A stretch of DNA of 50,987 bases from positions 1 through 50,987 of the forward strand of contig CALXWI010000006.1 in assembly GCA_944392325.1 (NCBI GenBank), in the 5' to 3' direction. A program made the position numbers and the translations under genes. Source of the stretch: an uncultured Alphaproteobacteria bacterium. Its GTDB lineage: Bacteria; Pseudomonadota; Alphaproteobacteria; RF32; CAG-239. Below are positions 7,060 to 15,921 of the stretch, piece after piece. Position 1 is the stretch's first letter. Each line of letters begins with the position of its first letter. The notes beneath the pieces are model-generated. The model saw nothing but the letters and a program-made list of their open reading frames with translations. It ran no database searches and was not told where the DNA came from.

Positions 7060-8031
7060 TTAGGTAATCTCGGTTACGGCTCTTAAGTTGCCATCGCGGC
7101 TGATTTGGACAACACGCAAACGGCGGTGCATTTCTTGGATTGTCTTATTGCGGTCGATGGTTGGATAGGTGTGCAAAATTCTATCAACAAAAGCCTCATA
7201 CGCAGCCTCGGAGCTCTCAGCGTGAATGGTAGCCAAGCAGTTGTCGTGGCCGGAACCCATAAGCTCCCAGATGGCGCCGGCGTTGCCGGTAGAAATCTCT
7301 CCGCCGATGATGGCATCAGGCGTAAAGCGCACAACCAAGTCAATTACTTTGGCATAGTTGAACTCGTTGGTCTGCTCGGTTCGGGACAAAACCAAGTGAA
7401 CGCGGTTGGGGTGAGGAACAATAAGCTCGCGCGTATCTTCAATAGTGACAATACGTTTATGCAAGTCTAAGATTTTCAGCAGATTATTCAAAAATGTGGT
7501 TTTACCGGTAGATGTGGCACCGCTGATTAAGATATGGTCGCCGCGTTTGATGCTCAGTAACAAGCGTTCATAAGGGTCTTTAGGGTCTTTGATGTCTTTC
7601 AAAGGGTTGATTTTATGCAGACTATGGCCTTGGGTCAAGCCGTAATCCTGCAAGCCAAAAGCAACATCGTCAGCGTGGACACGAATAGTAAGGGCTATGC
7701 CGCCGGTCAAGTCGTCTTCATCGTACATCACGTTCTTTCCGGCAATGGCCGAAAAACGGTGGTCTCCGGGGATGCTGGCATAAACTACCGGAGAGCCAGC
7801 TATGGGGTCAAACGGAAGCTCGTACGTGTTAGCAATGATATACAACAAATCCGTAAGATAGCTCTTGGTTAAGTTCTCATCTTTATACATCACCCAAGGG
7901 TAGGCTCTTTTGCCTCGAAGGCGCAGCCAAATTTGGCCGGCCTTGTTGATGGCGACTTCCTCAATGTTGTCTTGATTATACCACGCTGCCAAGGGGCGTA
8001 AAACGGACTCCAGAACCTTGAAATCGCTCAT
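7060..8031 (-). CDS. virB11: VirB11-type T4SS traffic ATPase
   Basis: The 323-aa product is a hexameric secretion ATPase of the VirB11/TrbB family. An N-terminal domain (about 1-140) with the NIEEVAINKAGQIWLR signature precedes the C-terminal RecA domain with Walker A GATSTGKTT (Lys177), the Asp box IVTIEDTRELIVP, Walker B DAIIGGEIS, and the His box GSGHDNCLATIHAESS. In known systems it docks to the cytoplasmic side of the inner-membrane complex and switches between pilus assembly and substrate export. AAGGAGG precedes the ATG at 8031 and overlaps the end of the VirB10-like gene 11 bases upstream, so it is the last gene of the T4SS run before a strong terminator. The PilT-like and PilB-like ATPases at 45193 and 40092 belong to the pilus instead. 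Confidence 0.95.
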   Translation of the reverse strand: MSDFKVLESVLRPLAAWYNQDNIEEVAINKAGQIWLRLRGKRAYPWVMYKDENLTKSYLTDLLYIIANTYELPFDPIAGSPVVYASIPGDHRFSAIAGKNVMYDEDDLTGGIALTIRVHADDVAFGLQDYGLTQGHSLHKINPLKDIKDPKDPYERLLLSIKRGDHILISGATSTGKTTFLNNLLKILDLHKRIVTIEDTRELIVPHPNRVHLVLSRTEQTNEFNYAKVIDLVVRFTPDAIIGGEISTGNAGAIWELMGSGHDNCLATIHAESSEAAYEAFVDRILHTYPTIDRNKTIQEMHRRLRVVQISRDGNLRAVTEIT

Positions 8032-8042
8032 TATATCCCTCC

Positions 8043-11000
8043 TTAGAACAATTGCGGTACACTGTTGTTGTTAACATTATTAGCAGAACTACTACCTGAT
8101 GATGAGCCGGAACCAGACGGAGTTGTGCTTACCAATGCCGGTGTAGAGGTGGTGCTGCTAGAGGGCGGCGGGGGCGGAAGTGCTCCGTTGATACCGGAGT
8201 TCTGCTGACGAGCCGCCTGTTGGGCACGAATCTGGTTGGTGACTTTGGCATCGTCAATCAGTTTCGGAGAATCGGCCGGAGTATAGTTGCCTCCATTAGA
8301 CTGGTAGAGGACTTGGTCTCCGGCATCAACCCCGCCAACACTGGCTGAAACAGAGTTGTTCTTGGCGGATTGCTCGGCATTAATCTGGGCGCTGACCTCC
8401 TTATCATCAATAAAGAGGTTACGCTTGCCGCCAGAAGACTGCTCATCATCACGCTCTGGTGTACGCAGCCACAAATCAACATTCGGATAAACAATAATCC
8501 GTGTGCCGGCCGGAACATAAGTCAACGGACGAATATTGCTTTTATCTGACAAAATCTCAGAGAAAACCTCGTTCATTTGCGTCAAGAAGTTTTGACGAGC
8601 ATCATTAGCTGCCTGCTGTTTTGGTGTTTCAACCTCATTTTCAGAGTTATCATCAGGAGCTATCATATAGGCGGTATAGCTGGTCAGGGCGGTGGTCATA
8701 ACCGGCAAGGTATATTTTTTGAACAACTGCTGGTCAAGATAACCTAAAGCGCCGCCGCGTCCCATTGCATCTGCCGTGATACCTTGGAAGGTAAACAAAA
8801 TGCCATCCGGACGAATCAAACGCTCCCAGCTGATTTGGACTTTGGCTGACTGAGAGGTGGTTTCAGTATTGGCGACCATACTGTTGAGGGTGCCAAGCAA
8901 ACGGCTACCGGCCGGAATAATGATATTGCGGCCTTCTTCAGCGTAGACATTGCGCTCAACATAAGCGGTAACCGGTGTGGGGTTGTTAGAGTCAATAGAA
9001 CGGGCAATGACTGCGGGAATCGGCTTATCAGCCAAAATCATCTCGCTCATATCAACACGCCATGATGATATGGTTTTGTTGACACCTTCGTTATCCCAGT
9101 TTTTTTGATAACCATCAAAGCTTTCTTTTTTGATATTAGAGGCGACATGCCCGACACCCATACTCTGACGGCGTGCCTGTTGGGCGGCAGCCAATGCTGC
9201 AGCACGCTGCGGGTCATAACGCTCGCCGGCGCCAAAGCCACCCCCAGGGCCAAGGTTGCCCCCAGGACCGGTGCCTATGCCATAAGCTCCGCCGGGGCCA
9301 AAAGTACCAGCCGGAACAAACATCTCTCCGCCTTCGGGCTTTTGGACTTCTTCAATACCGATTAAGTTGCCGTCGTCATCAATAATCAGGCCATCAGGCA
9401 TACGGCGGCCTAAATAGTTGCCGTTTTTATCAACCACGCGGCCGTCTTCCAAAATATCGCCAAGATACTCGCCATCAGGGGTTAAGGCAATGTTTAAGGA
9501 TTTGCGGAAGTCGCGTTTTTCTAAATCGACATCAAGAGCGTCGGTTGAATGGACGCCAACTGTTGGCAAGGTTTTATCTATTTTATCAGGGAGTTTGACT
9601 TTTTCGTACCAATCGGTACCGATGCCCCCCAAAATGCTGCCGTCCGGCCCGCTAACCGTGCCGTCGGCGTTGAGCTTGCCGATAAGCTTGCCGGTTTCAT
9701 CATAGACATTACCCTCATTAGCCAAATAGCCGACGACATTGCCTTCTGCATCATAAACTTTTTCGCGGTTAAAGGTAACATTATAATATTGCAACGGGTC
9801 TGCCGTAGCGAGGAGATTACCATCCGAATCTAAGAGATGTCCTTCACTTCCTAGTTTGCCGAGTTCTTGACCTTTATAATCAAGCAAAATACCGCTCATT
9901 TGCAGCTCACCCAAGACTTGATTGCTGTCGCTACGGATTTTATAATCGCGGTTGCCGCGCCCTAAAACCGTGCCGTTTTTATCAACCCAAAAGCCGCGGT
10001 CAAGCTCACCCAAGCGGTCACCCCCGAGCGAGATGATGCTACCGTCGCTGCCGATATAACCTAAGGTTTTGTTGGCATTATCATAAATATACAAATCATA
10101 AAGGGCGTAACCTATCTTCTCTTTATCTTTAAGGACATAGCCGTTAAAGTCTACATTACCTAAGGGTTTGCCGTCAGAACCTATGACCTCAGCCTGAGAA
10201 TTGATGCGCCCCATAAACTTGTTTTGGTTATCAAAGGCAAATTTGTAAAGGAACAAATTACCTATTGAGCTGGCGTTATCAGACATCGCATCGCCATCAG
10301 GACGGACATAGCCAATAAATTGGTTGTTGGGGTTAACAATGCGGCCATCAATAATACTGCGCCCGATAATCGTGTGGTTAAAGCTCATTACCGGAGCATA
10401 AGTAACCATACCACCGATAAACTCGCCGGCAGAATTAAGCAAGCGTGAACGGAAATTGATACACCCCAGATTGTCTCCTTTAGGGGTTAAGACGTGGCCG
10501 TCGGCTGAAACACTACCTAAAAGTTTGCCGTTGAAATCAACAACAGCACCCGTGCGAACCAAATATCCGGCAAAATCGCCTTTGTCATTGACGACATGAC
10601 CGTTGGGAAGGCTCTTACCCAGATTAACTCCGCGGAAATTGCGAATAGTATTGGACGGGGTGAGGCTGCCTAAAAGCTCGCATTCGGAGTTTATGGCATG
10701 GCGGTAATCTTGCATGGCGCCGATATAGCGGCCGTTATTGTCCAAAATACTGCCGTCTCCCGTGGAGGTGGCAAAATATAAGCCCGAAGTATCTTTAACG
10801 CGGCCATCAGGAGTAATAAAACCTAGCAGGCCTCCTTTGACATCAATCGCGATATCGGCAGTGGTGGCGTGTCCGACAAGCGGATTGAGCTCAGCGGAAT
10901 TAGAGCTGGTAGCAGATACAATCGATTTGTCTGGTAAAATTTTGGCCAGCATATTGCCTTTGTCATCAATTACTTGGTTGCCGTTGGCCAAGCCGCCCAG

Positions 11001-12494
11001 CAGATTGCCGGCAAAAGTCTGTGCTCTTTTGGCGTAGGCCGTGCCGCCCAAAACCGAGCCGTTATCATTTATGGCTATGCCGGATTGGGTCAAAACCGCT
11101 TGAAGCGGAGCGCCTTTATCAGCCAAGCGGCCGTTGGCATCAACATAAGCCTGGAAGCCACCGTTAGCTCCATAAACCGACAAGCCATACAAAACCTGCC
11201 CGCCAATCGTGCCATTGGCATTATAAACATAGCCAAACGGACTAGACTGCCAAACATTGGTATTATCACTTAAGCGTCCACTAATGCCGGCAATGCCCAA
11301 AGGAGTATTGTTGACACCTATAATATGGTTGAAATCAAATAATTTGCCCGCCAAAAGCCCGCTGTATTCATACATATCAGAGCCGGTCACATAACCCAAA
11401 CGGCTGCCCCCTAATGAAATAGCGGCACCATCTTTTAAGGCGTGGGCGATGATATTGCCTTTATAGTCAAAAACCGGACCGGTAGAAACTATTTTACCGA
11501 TGACCTTTTGGTCTTTATCAAGCACGACACCTCGAGCGCCGATGGTGCCGACCGTATCTTTAGACTGGGCAATTTTGCCATCAGGCATTAAGCGACCCAA
11601 ATATTTGCCGTCATTGTCGGTGGCGGTACTATTAATATCAAGCGAAAAACCCATCGGCTTGCCGTCTAAATCAGCAACGCGGCCGTCAATTAGCAAATGG
11701 CCAATGACGCCTTCAGAATTAACCACCTCGCCGTTATACATAACAAAACCAATGTATTTGCCATAATCATCAAAGGCATAGCCGGAGCGAACCAAGCGGC
11801 CGATAACCTCAGACTTGTCATTATAGGCTAGGCCGTTGGCGTGGATAAAGCCGATATTTTTACCATCAAAGTCGGTGATTTGCCCCCCGGGGACAATGCT
11901 ACCGATGAACTTGCCGTCCGGCGATATTATCATTTTTGATGAAATGAGGCGGCCATCAAGGCTGATATCGTTGCCGTTGCGGCGGTAAGCATAGCCGTCC
12001 GGGGTTAAAAAGCCGATGGTCTGGCCTTGGAGGTTGGCATAAGCGCCATCACCGGTCAGGCGGCCGACGGTTTTGCCGTCATCGGAATAAACCAAGCCGG
12101 GGAACAAAACCGCACCGATAACATTAAAATAATCATCAATAACCAAACCATTCGGCAAAGCTTTACCGATGATTTTGCCTGAGGCTACGCGAACCGAGCC
12201 ATCATTATTAACCTTACCCAGCAGGCGGTTGTCATTGCCAATGGCGATACCTTGCGGGACAACACCGCCGATTAATTTGCCGTTGAAATCCAAAATCAAG
12301 CTATCGGCCGTAATATTACCGATTAGCTGGTTGTCAAAGCTAACGACCTTACCATCAGGAATAACCTTACCGAGCAGATCTCCATTAAAGTCGATGGCGG
12401 TTATTTCAATTGCTTGAGCGGCTGAAAGCGGCAAGGCAAATGCAACCAACAGGGCGAAACTTGATTTTAATATTTTCCACCACAAATTTTTCAA
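8043..12494 (-). CDS. virB10: VirB10-like outer-membrane core protein with a giant repeat region
   Basis: This 1483-aa protein has a Sec signal peptide (hydrophobic stretch ending LPLSAAQA), then about 1000 residues of imperfect 17-residue repeats (consensus near DxxGxxIGxVxxDGxVx), a Gly-rich linker with FGPGGAYGIGTGPGG (about 1055-1090), and a C-terminal TrbI/VirB10 domain (about 1120-1385: RNIIIPAGSRLLGTL, PDGILFTFQGITADAMGR with its antenna-like hydrophobic segment, LTYVPAGTRIIVYP). The tail is disordered with five consecutive prolines. Ordinary VirB10 is about 400 aa with an N-terminal inner-membrane anchor; here the anchor is replaced by a signal peptide and the anchored half seems to be the next gene upstream. 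The TTG at 12494 is chosen because AGGAGG lies seven bases before it; an upstream ATG at 12533 would overlap the preceding gene and spoil the signal peptide. Confidence 0.9.
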   Translation of the reverse strand: MKNLWWKILKSSFALLVAFALPLSAAQAIEITAIDFNGDLLGKVIPDGKVVSFDNQLIGNITADSLILDFNGKLIGGVVPQGIAIGNDNRLLGKVNNDGSVRVASGKIIGKALPNGLVIDDYFNVIGAVLFPGLVYSDDGKTVGRLTGDGAYANLQGQTIGFLTPDGYAYRRNGNDISLDGRLISSKMIISPDGKFIGSIVPGGQITDFDGKNIGFIHANGLAYNDKSEVIGRLVRSGYAFDDYGKYIGFVMYNGEVVNSEGVIGHLLIDGRVADLDGKPMGFSLDINSTATDNDGKYLGRLMPDGKIAQSKDTVGTIGARGVVLDKDQKVIGKIVSTGPVFDYKGNIIAHALKDGAAISLGGSRLGYVTGSDMYEYSGLLAGKLFDFNHIIGVNNTPLGIAGISGRLSDNTNVWQSSPFGYVYNANGTIGGQVLYGLSVYGANGGFQAYVDANGRLADKGAPLQAVLTQSGIAINDNGSVLGGTAYAKRAQTFAGNLLGGLANGNQVIDDKGNMLAKILPDKSIVSATSSNSAELNPLVGHATTADIAIDVKGGLLGFITPDGRVKDTSGLYFATSTGDGSILDNNGRYIGAMQDYRHAINSECELLGSLTPSNTIRNFRGVNLGKSLPNGHVVNDKGDFAGYLVRTGAVVDFNGKLLGSVSADGHVLTPKGDNLGCINFRSRLLNSAGEFIGGMVTYAPVMSFNHTIIGRSIIDGRIVNPNNQFIGYVRPDGDAMSDNASSIGNLFLYKFAFDNQNKFMGRINSQAEVIGSDGKPLGNVDFNGYVLKDKEKIGYALYDLYIYDNANKTLGYIGSDGSIISLGGDRLGELDRGFWVDKNGTVLGRGNRDYKIRSDSNQVLGELQMSGILLDYKGQELGKLGSEGHLLDSDGNLLATADPLQYYNVTFNREKVYDAEGNVVGYLANEGNVYDETGKLIGKLNADGTVSGPDGSILGGIGTDWYEKVKLPDKIDKTLPTVGVHSTDALDVDLEKRDFRKSLNIALTPDGEYLGDILEDGRVVDKNGNYLGRRMPDGLIIDDDGNLIGIEEVQKPEGGEMFVPAGTFGPGGAYGIGTGPGGNLGPGGGFGAGERYDPQRAAALAAAQQARRQSMGVGHVASNIKKESFDGYQKNWDNEGVNKTISSWRVDMSEMILADKPIPAVIARSIDSNNPTPVTAYVERNVYAEEGRNIIIPAGSRLLGTLNSMVANTETTSQSAKVQISWERLIRPDGILFTFQGITADAMGRGGALGYLDQQLFKKYTLPVMTTALTSYTAYMIAPDDNSENEVETPKQQAANDARQNFLTQMNEVFSEILSDKSNIRPLTYVPAGTRIIVYPNVDLWLRTPERDDEQSSGGKRNLFIDDKEVSAQINAEQSAKNNSVSASVGGVDAGDQVLYQSNGGNYTPADSPKLIDDAKVTNQIRAQQAARQQNSGINGALPPPPPSSSTTSTPALVSTTPSGSGSSSGSSSANNVNNNSVPQLF
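9350..12400 (-). repeat. DUF3659-like 17-residue repeat array in the VirB10-like protein
   Basis: Between 55 and 60 tandem imperfect units fill residues about 30-1048. Each unit has the form (D/N)xxGxx(I/L)Gx(I/V)xxDGxVx. At the DNA level the copies have diverged, so the array looks old and selected at the protein level. I estimated the unit number from length, not by full alignment. Confidence 0.85.
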
Positions 12495-12495
12495 C

Positions 12496-15400
12496 TCAGT
12501 TCCTCCTGTTCTTGGCGACTTCTTGCAAAGCATAGCCGGATACTTTTTTATCTAAATCAATATAAGAGCCGTTGTTCTTTAAATAGCCGATGGAGCTGCC
12601 GTTAACACTCATAACGCTGCCATCCGGAGAAAGACGGCCGGCAAAGCTGCCATCGTTTTTGAGGATAACGGTGCCGATTTTATAAACGCGGCCCAATATG
12701 CCGTCATTGTTATCTATTGCCAATTCATCGGACAACACGCGGCCGATGATATTGCCGTCAGCGGCGCGAACCTTGCCATCCATCATAACATAACCGGCGA
12801 CTTTATCGGCGTTATTGATTACGATATCCCCCAAAATGACTTCTCCGTTAAGGCGGCCGTTTTTATTGACGGTATTGCCGTCTGATAAAACGCGTCCGCT
12901 CGGTGTGTTTTCAAGATTAAGCACGCTGCCGTCGGGAGCTACTACTCCGGACAAGTTGCCGTTGTAGTCCAGAACAGCGCCGCGCTTCAATACACTCAAA
13001 TTTTTATCGGTCGAACCTCCGGGAAGAATAGCAGTAATATTATCATTTTTCAAGTCAAGAATATCTCCTAATGAGGTCAAACGGCCTTTATAGCTGCCCC
13101 AGATATCAATCATAATATCTTCAGGGATAACCTCACCGATAACCTCGCCTTGCGGGCTGATGACTTTGCCGTCAGAGCTGGTGCGGCCGCTGGTCTTGCC
13201 GTCAACATTGACAACAGTACCGTCAGATACGGCGTAGCCGAGGTAAGACCCGTCATAACCAATAGCCGGACCTTTGCTGACAACGGCGCCACGGTACTGC
13301 CCCTTATTATCTATAAAGGTGCCTTTAGCATCAATTTTGCCTAAGACCTCGCCAAAGCGGGTGACGACATTGCCGTCGTAATTGGCGCGCCCTATTCTTT
13401 GCCCCTTAAAATCAACAACCTCGCCGGTGGGCATAATTTTGCCCAATTGGCTGTTATAAAAGCTAAAGCCGTCACCGGTAATCTTACCTATGGAAACGCC
13501 TTCGGCGTTGTAGACTTTGCCATCTGGGAACAATCGGCCCATAAAGTTGCCGCCGGAATCGGCTACAACCGACTGCCCTTTTAAGGCGACACCGTTGATT
13601 TGGTTGTTGTCATCAACTAACAAGTTGTTGCTGAAAAGGCGGTACGGAGTTTGGCCTTTGACCTCAACCTGAGCTCGCTCGTTAAGCGTGTTTAAGAAAT
13701 TGCCTTTCATATCATAGCCAAAGGTGTGTTCTTGGATATGGCCGATATAACCGCCGTCTTTGTTAAAAATATCACCATAAGCGCCTATACAGCCAACCGG
13801 CAAAGATGCCGCATTGACGATTAAGCCTTCATCGGAAACGCGGCCCAAATAATCACCATCATAAGAAACAGCAATGCCTTCTTTTTTGGCGCCGCCGATG
13901 ATGTCGCCTTTTTCATTAAGGACGGTGCCGTCAGGGTTGACGCAGCCGACATAGTTATTGGCAGAATCGCGGACTAAGCCGTCATTGCCGATAGTGCCGA
14001 TTAAGGTGCAATTGTTGTCAAACGCAGGCCCCGGAGAAACAACCTCGCCAACATATTGGTTAGAGGAATCAACAACTACGCCGTCAGGCATAATTTTATA
14101 ATCAAAGACTTTGTCGCCTTTTTTGATGCTGCCGTCTTTGTCAAGGAAACCGATATTTTTGCAGCCATAACCAACGACCAAACCGCCCTTAACCAAGCGG
14201 GCAATGACCTTAGAACCGGCGGGGTCTTTGACTAAGCCGTTGGGCAAAACACGACCAAGGAGCTGGCCGGAAAAATCCTCAACCGAGCCGTTATTTTTGA
14301 TGGTGCCGATGACTTCTCCAGAGGCACTAACCGGAATTAAATCAACCGGAACAAGAGAGCCGACTTTTTTGCGGACACCGGCTATAATATTGCCATTTTC
14401 ATCAACATAGCCGATTTGGTTGCCGTTGGCATCAATAACGCGACCGTCGCTGGTGATGTAGCCGATGACATTGCCGTTTTCATCAAAAGCCAAGCGAGCA
14501 TAATCGCCGGCCTTGCCAATGACATTGCCGTTTAAGTCAACAATAGTACCGTCTTCAAGCATTTTACCGATGATATTGCCGTTAAAGTCGCGGACATTGC
14601 CGTCTTCATCAATATAACCTATAACGTTTCCGTCTTTATCATAGGCTAAGCGACGCATGATATCTCCGGCCTTGCCTAAAATATTATCCGTAGTAACCGT
14701 GCCATCTTCATCTAAACGGCCAACCGTGGCGCCGTTAGGGTCAACAACGCTGCCATCAGGCATTACTACACCCAAAGGATTGCCGTTGGCATCAATGGCG
14801 ACTTTCCCCGGTTTGGTGACATAGCCGATAACATTGCCGTTGGCGTCAACTACCTCGCCTTTCTCATTTAAGCGGCCGATAACATTGCCGTTCAAATCAA
14901 CCACCGTACCATCAGGCAAAACGCGGCCGATGATATTGCCGTCTTTATCATAAACATAGCCGGCATCCAAAGCCTTGCCTATAATATTACCGTTAGCATC
15001 AACTATGGTGCCATCGGGAAGCATTCGACCGATGATATTGCCGTTTTTATCAACTACCGTGCCGTCAGGATTGACGTAGCCGATGACATTGCCGTTTTCA
15101 TCATAAACTAGACGGCGGTTGCCTGCTACTCCAACGATATTGCCGGCATCATCAACGACCAAGCCGTTTTCATTAACACGACCGATAATGTTGCCGTTTT
15201 TATTACGGACATAGCCGTTTTCATCAACATAACCGATAACCTCACCATTGGGGCCGATGGCCTCACTGACTTTTTGGTAAGTGATGGGGCCGGCGGGGGT
15301 ATCTGTCTGGGGCGCGGTTTCACAAAAATTGCAATCTTCTTTAGTGATAGCATTACCAATAACCGGTACTTTCTCAGCTTTAGTATTTCCGGAGCCGAGA

Positions 15401-15921
15401 TTGGTTTCGTACCATGTAATAATAAAGTTGTTTTGGACATTGCCAGCGACTACCGGAGCCCAGTTCATCGTGATATGACAAGTACGCTCGCCGCTTAAAT
15501 CGACATTGGTGCAGCCGTCATTAAACTTAAAGCCATCGGCCGGAGGTTCAGCTAATTGAACAGAAACAATCTTAATGGCGGCCTTGCCGTTGGTCCCGAT
15601 AGTCAAGACATTATCTGCCGTATTGCCTAGCACAACCTGCCCCATTGGTACGGGATTGGGGGTTAAAGTAATTGGGACTTCTTCGTCTTCAAGCGGAGAA
15701 AACTCAATATTATTATCAAGCGGATTAGCACTGCCAAAATTGAGCGCATCATCATTGCCGGTCAAAACCGGTTCTACATATTCATTAGGATTGCGTGTGC
15801 TGCCGTAAAGAAGGTATAACCCTCCCAAGAAGATTAGTAAAGAAGTAACACCAACCGTAAGAATTATACGGTTGGTTTTCTTAACATAAGCTTCAGAATG
15901 GGTTAAGACTTCTTTGCTCAT
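12496..15921 (-). CDS. Inner-membrane-anchored repeat protein, likely the N-terminal half of a split VirB10
   Basis: The 1141-aa product has a short cytoplasmic start, one transmembrane helix (about 18-41, LTVGVTSLLIFLGGLYLLYG), an Ig-like/ASH-type beta domain (about 65-205, with LTPNPVPMGQVVLGNTADN and four Cys), then about fifty 17-residue repeats such as DKNGNIIGRMLPDGTIV up to about residue 1125. This is the N-in membrane topology of VirB10, but without the barrel domain; the barrel is on the next gene with the same repeats. In the cell it probably spans from the inner membrane deep into the periplasm. The ATG at 15921 overlaps the VirB9-like stop by four bases (ATGA), and its own stop lies one base before the next start, so the three are translationally coupled. 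No homologue function is known to me beyond this inference. Confidence 0.8.
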   Translation of the reverse strand: MSKEVLTHSEAYVKKTNRIILTVGVTSLLIFLGGLYLLYGSTRNPNEYVEPVLTGNDDALNFGSANPLDNNIEFSPLEDEEVPITLTPNPVPMGQVVLGNTADNVLTIGTNGKAAIKIVSVQLAEPPADGFKFNDGCTNVDLSGERTCHITMNWAPVVAGNVQNNFIITWYETNLGSGNTKAEKVPVIGNAITKEDCNFCETAPQTDTPAGPITYQKVSEAIGPNGEVIGYVDENGYVRNKNGNIIGRVNENGLVVDDAGNIVGVAGNRRLVYDENGNVIGYVNPDGTVVDKNGNIIGRMLPDGTIVDANGNIIGKALDAGYVYDKDGNIIGRVLPDGTVVDLNGNVIGRLNEKGEVVDANGNVIGYVTKPGKVAIDANGNPLGVVMPDGSVVDPNGATVGRLDEDGTVTTDNILGKAGDIMRRLAYDKDGNVIGYIDEDGNVRDFNGNIIGKMLEDGTIVDLNGNVIGKAGDYARLAFDENGNVIGYITSDGRVIDANGNQIGYVDENGNIIAGVRKKVGSLVPVDLIPVSASGEVIGTIKNNGSVEDFSGQLLGRVLPNGLVKDPAGSKVIARLVKGGLVVGYGCKNIGFLDKDGSIKKGDKVFDYKIMPDGVVVDSSNQYVGEVVSPGPAFDNNCTLIGTIGNDGLVRDSANNYVGCVNPDGTVLNEKGDIIGGAKKEGIAVSYDGDYLGRVSDEGLIVNAASLPVGCIGAYGDIFNKDGGYIGHIQEHTFGYDMKGNFLNTLNERAQVEVKGQTPYRLFSNNLLVDDNNQINGVALKGQSVVADSGGNFMGRLFPDGKVYNAEGVSIGKITGDGFSFYNSQLGKIMPTGEVVDFKGQRIGRANYDGNVVTRFGEVLGKIDAKGTFIDNKGQYRGAVVSKGPAIGYDGSYLGYAVSDGTVVNVDGKTSGRTSSDGKVISPQGEVIGEVIPEDIMIDIWGSYKGRLTSLGDILDLKNDNITAILPGGSTDKNLSVLKRGAVLDYNGNLSGVVAPDGSVLNLENTPSGRVLSDGNTVNKNGRLNGEVILGDIVINNADKVAGYVMMDGKVRAADGNIIGRVLSDELAIDNNDGILGRVYKIGTVILKNDGSFAGRLSPDGSVMSVNGSSIGYLKNNGSYIDLDKKVSGYALQEVAKNRRN
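12502..12507 (-). promoter_or_regulatory. Ribosome binding site that decides the TTG start of the VirB10-like gene
   Basis: A perfect AGGAGG on the minus strand lies inside the last codons of the upstream repeat gene, seven bases before TTG at 12494. The protein from that codon begins directly with a textbook signal peptide. Confidence 0.8.
12550..15260 (-). repeat. DUF3659-like 17-residue repeat array in the anchored repeat protein
   Basis: About 53 units by length cover residues 220-1125. The N-terminal third of the array is the most regular, with long runs of GNIIGR / DGTVVD units and recurring coding words such as TTGCCGTTTTTATC on the plus strand. Later units diverge towards the style found in the downstream VirB10-like protein. 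Confidence 0.85.

Noticed and set aside
12600..15260. DNA repeat array that might be a CRISPR or satellite
   Set aside because: The repetition follows the codons of a 17-residue protein repeat (51-base period) with strong sequence drift and no conserved spacer/repeat pattern.
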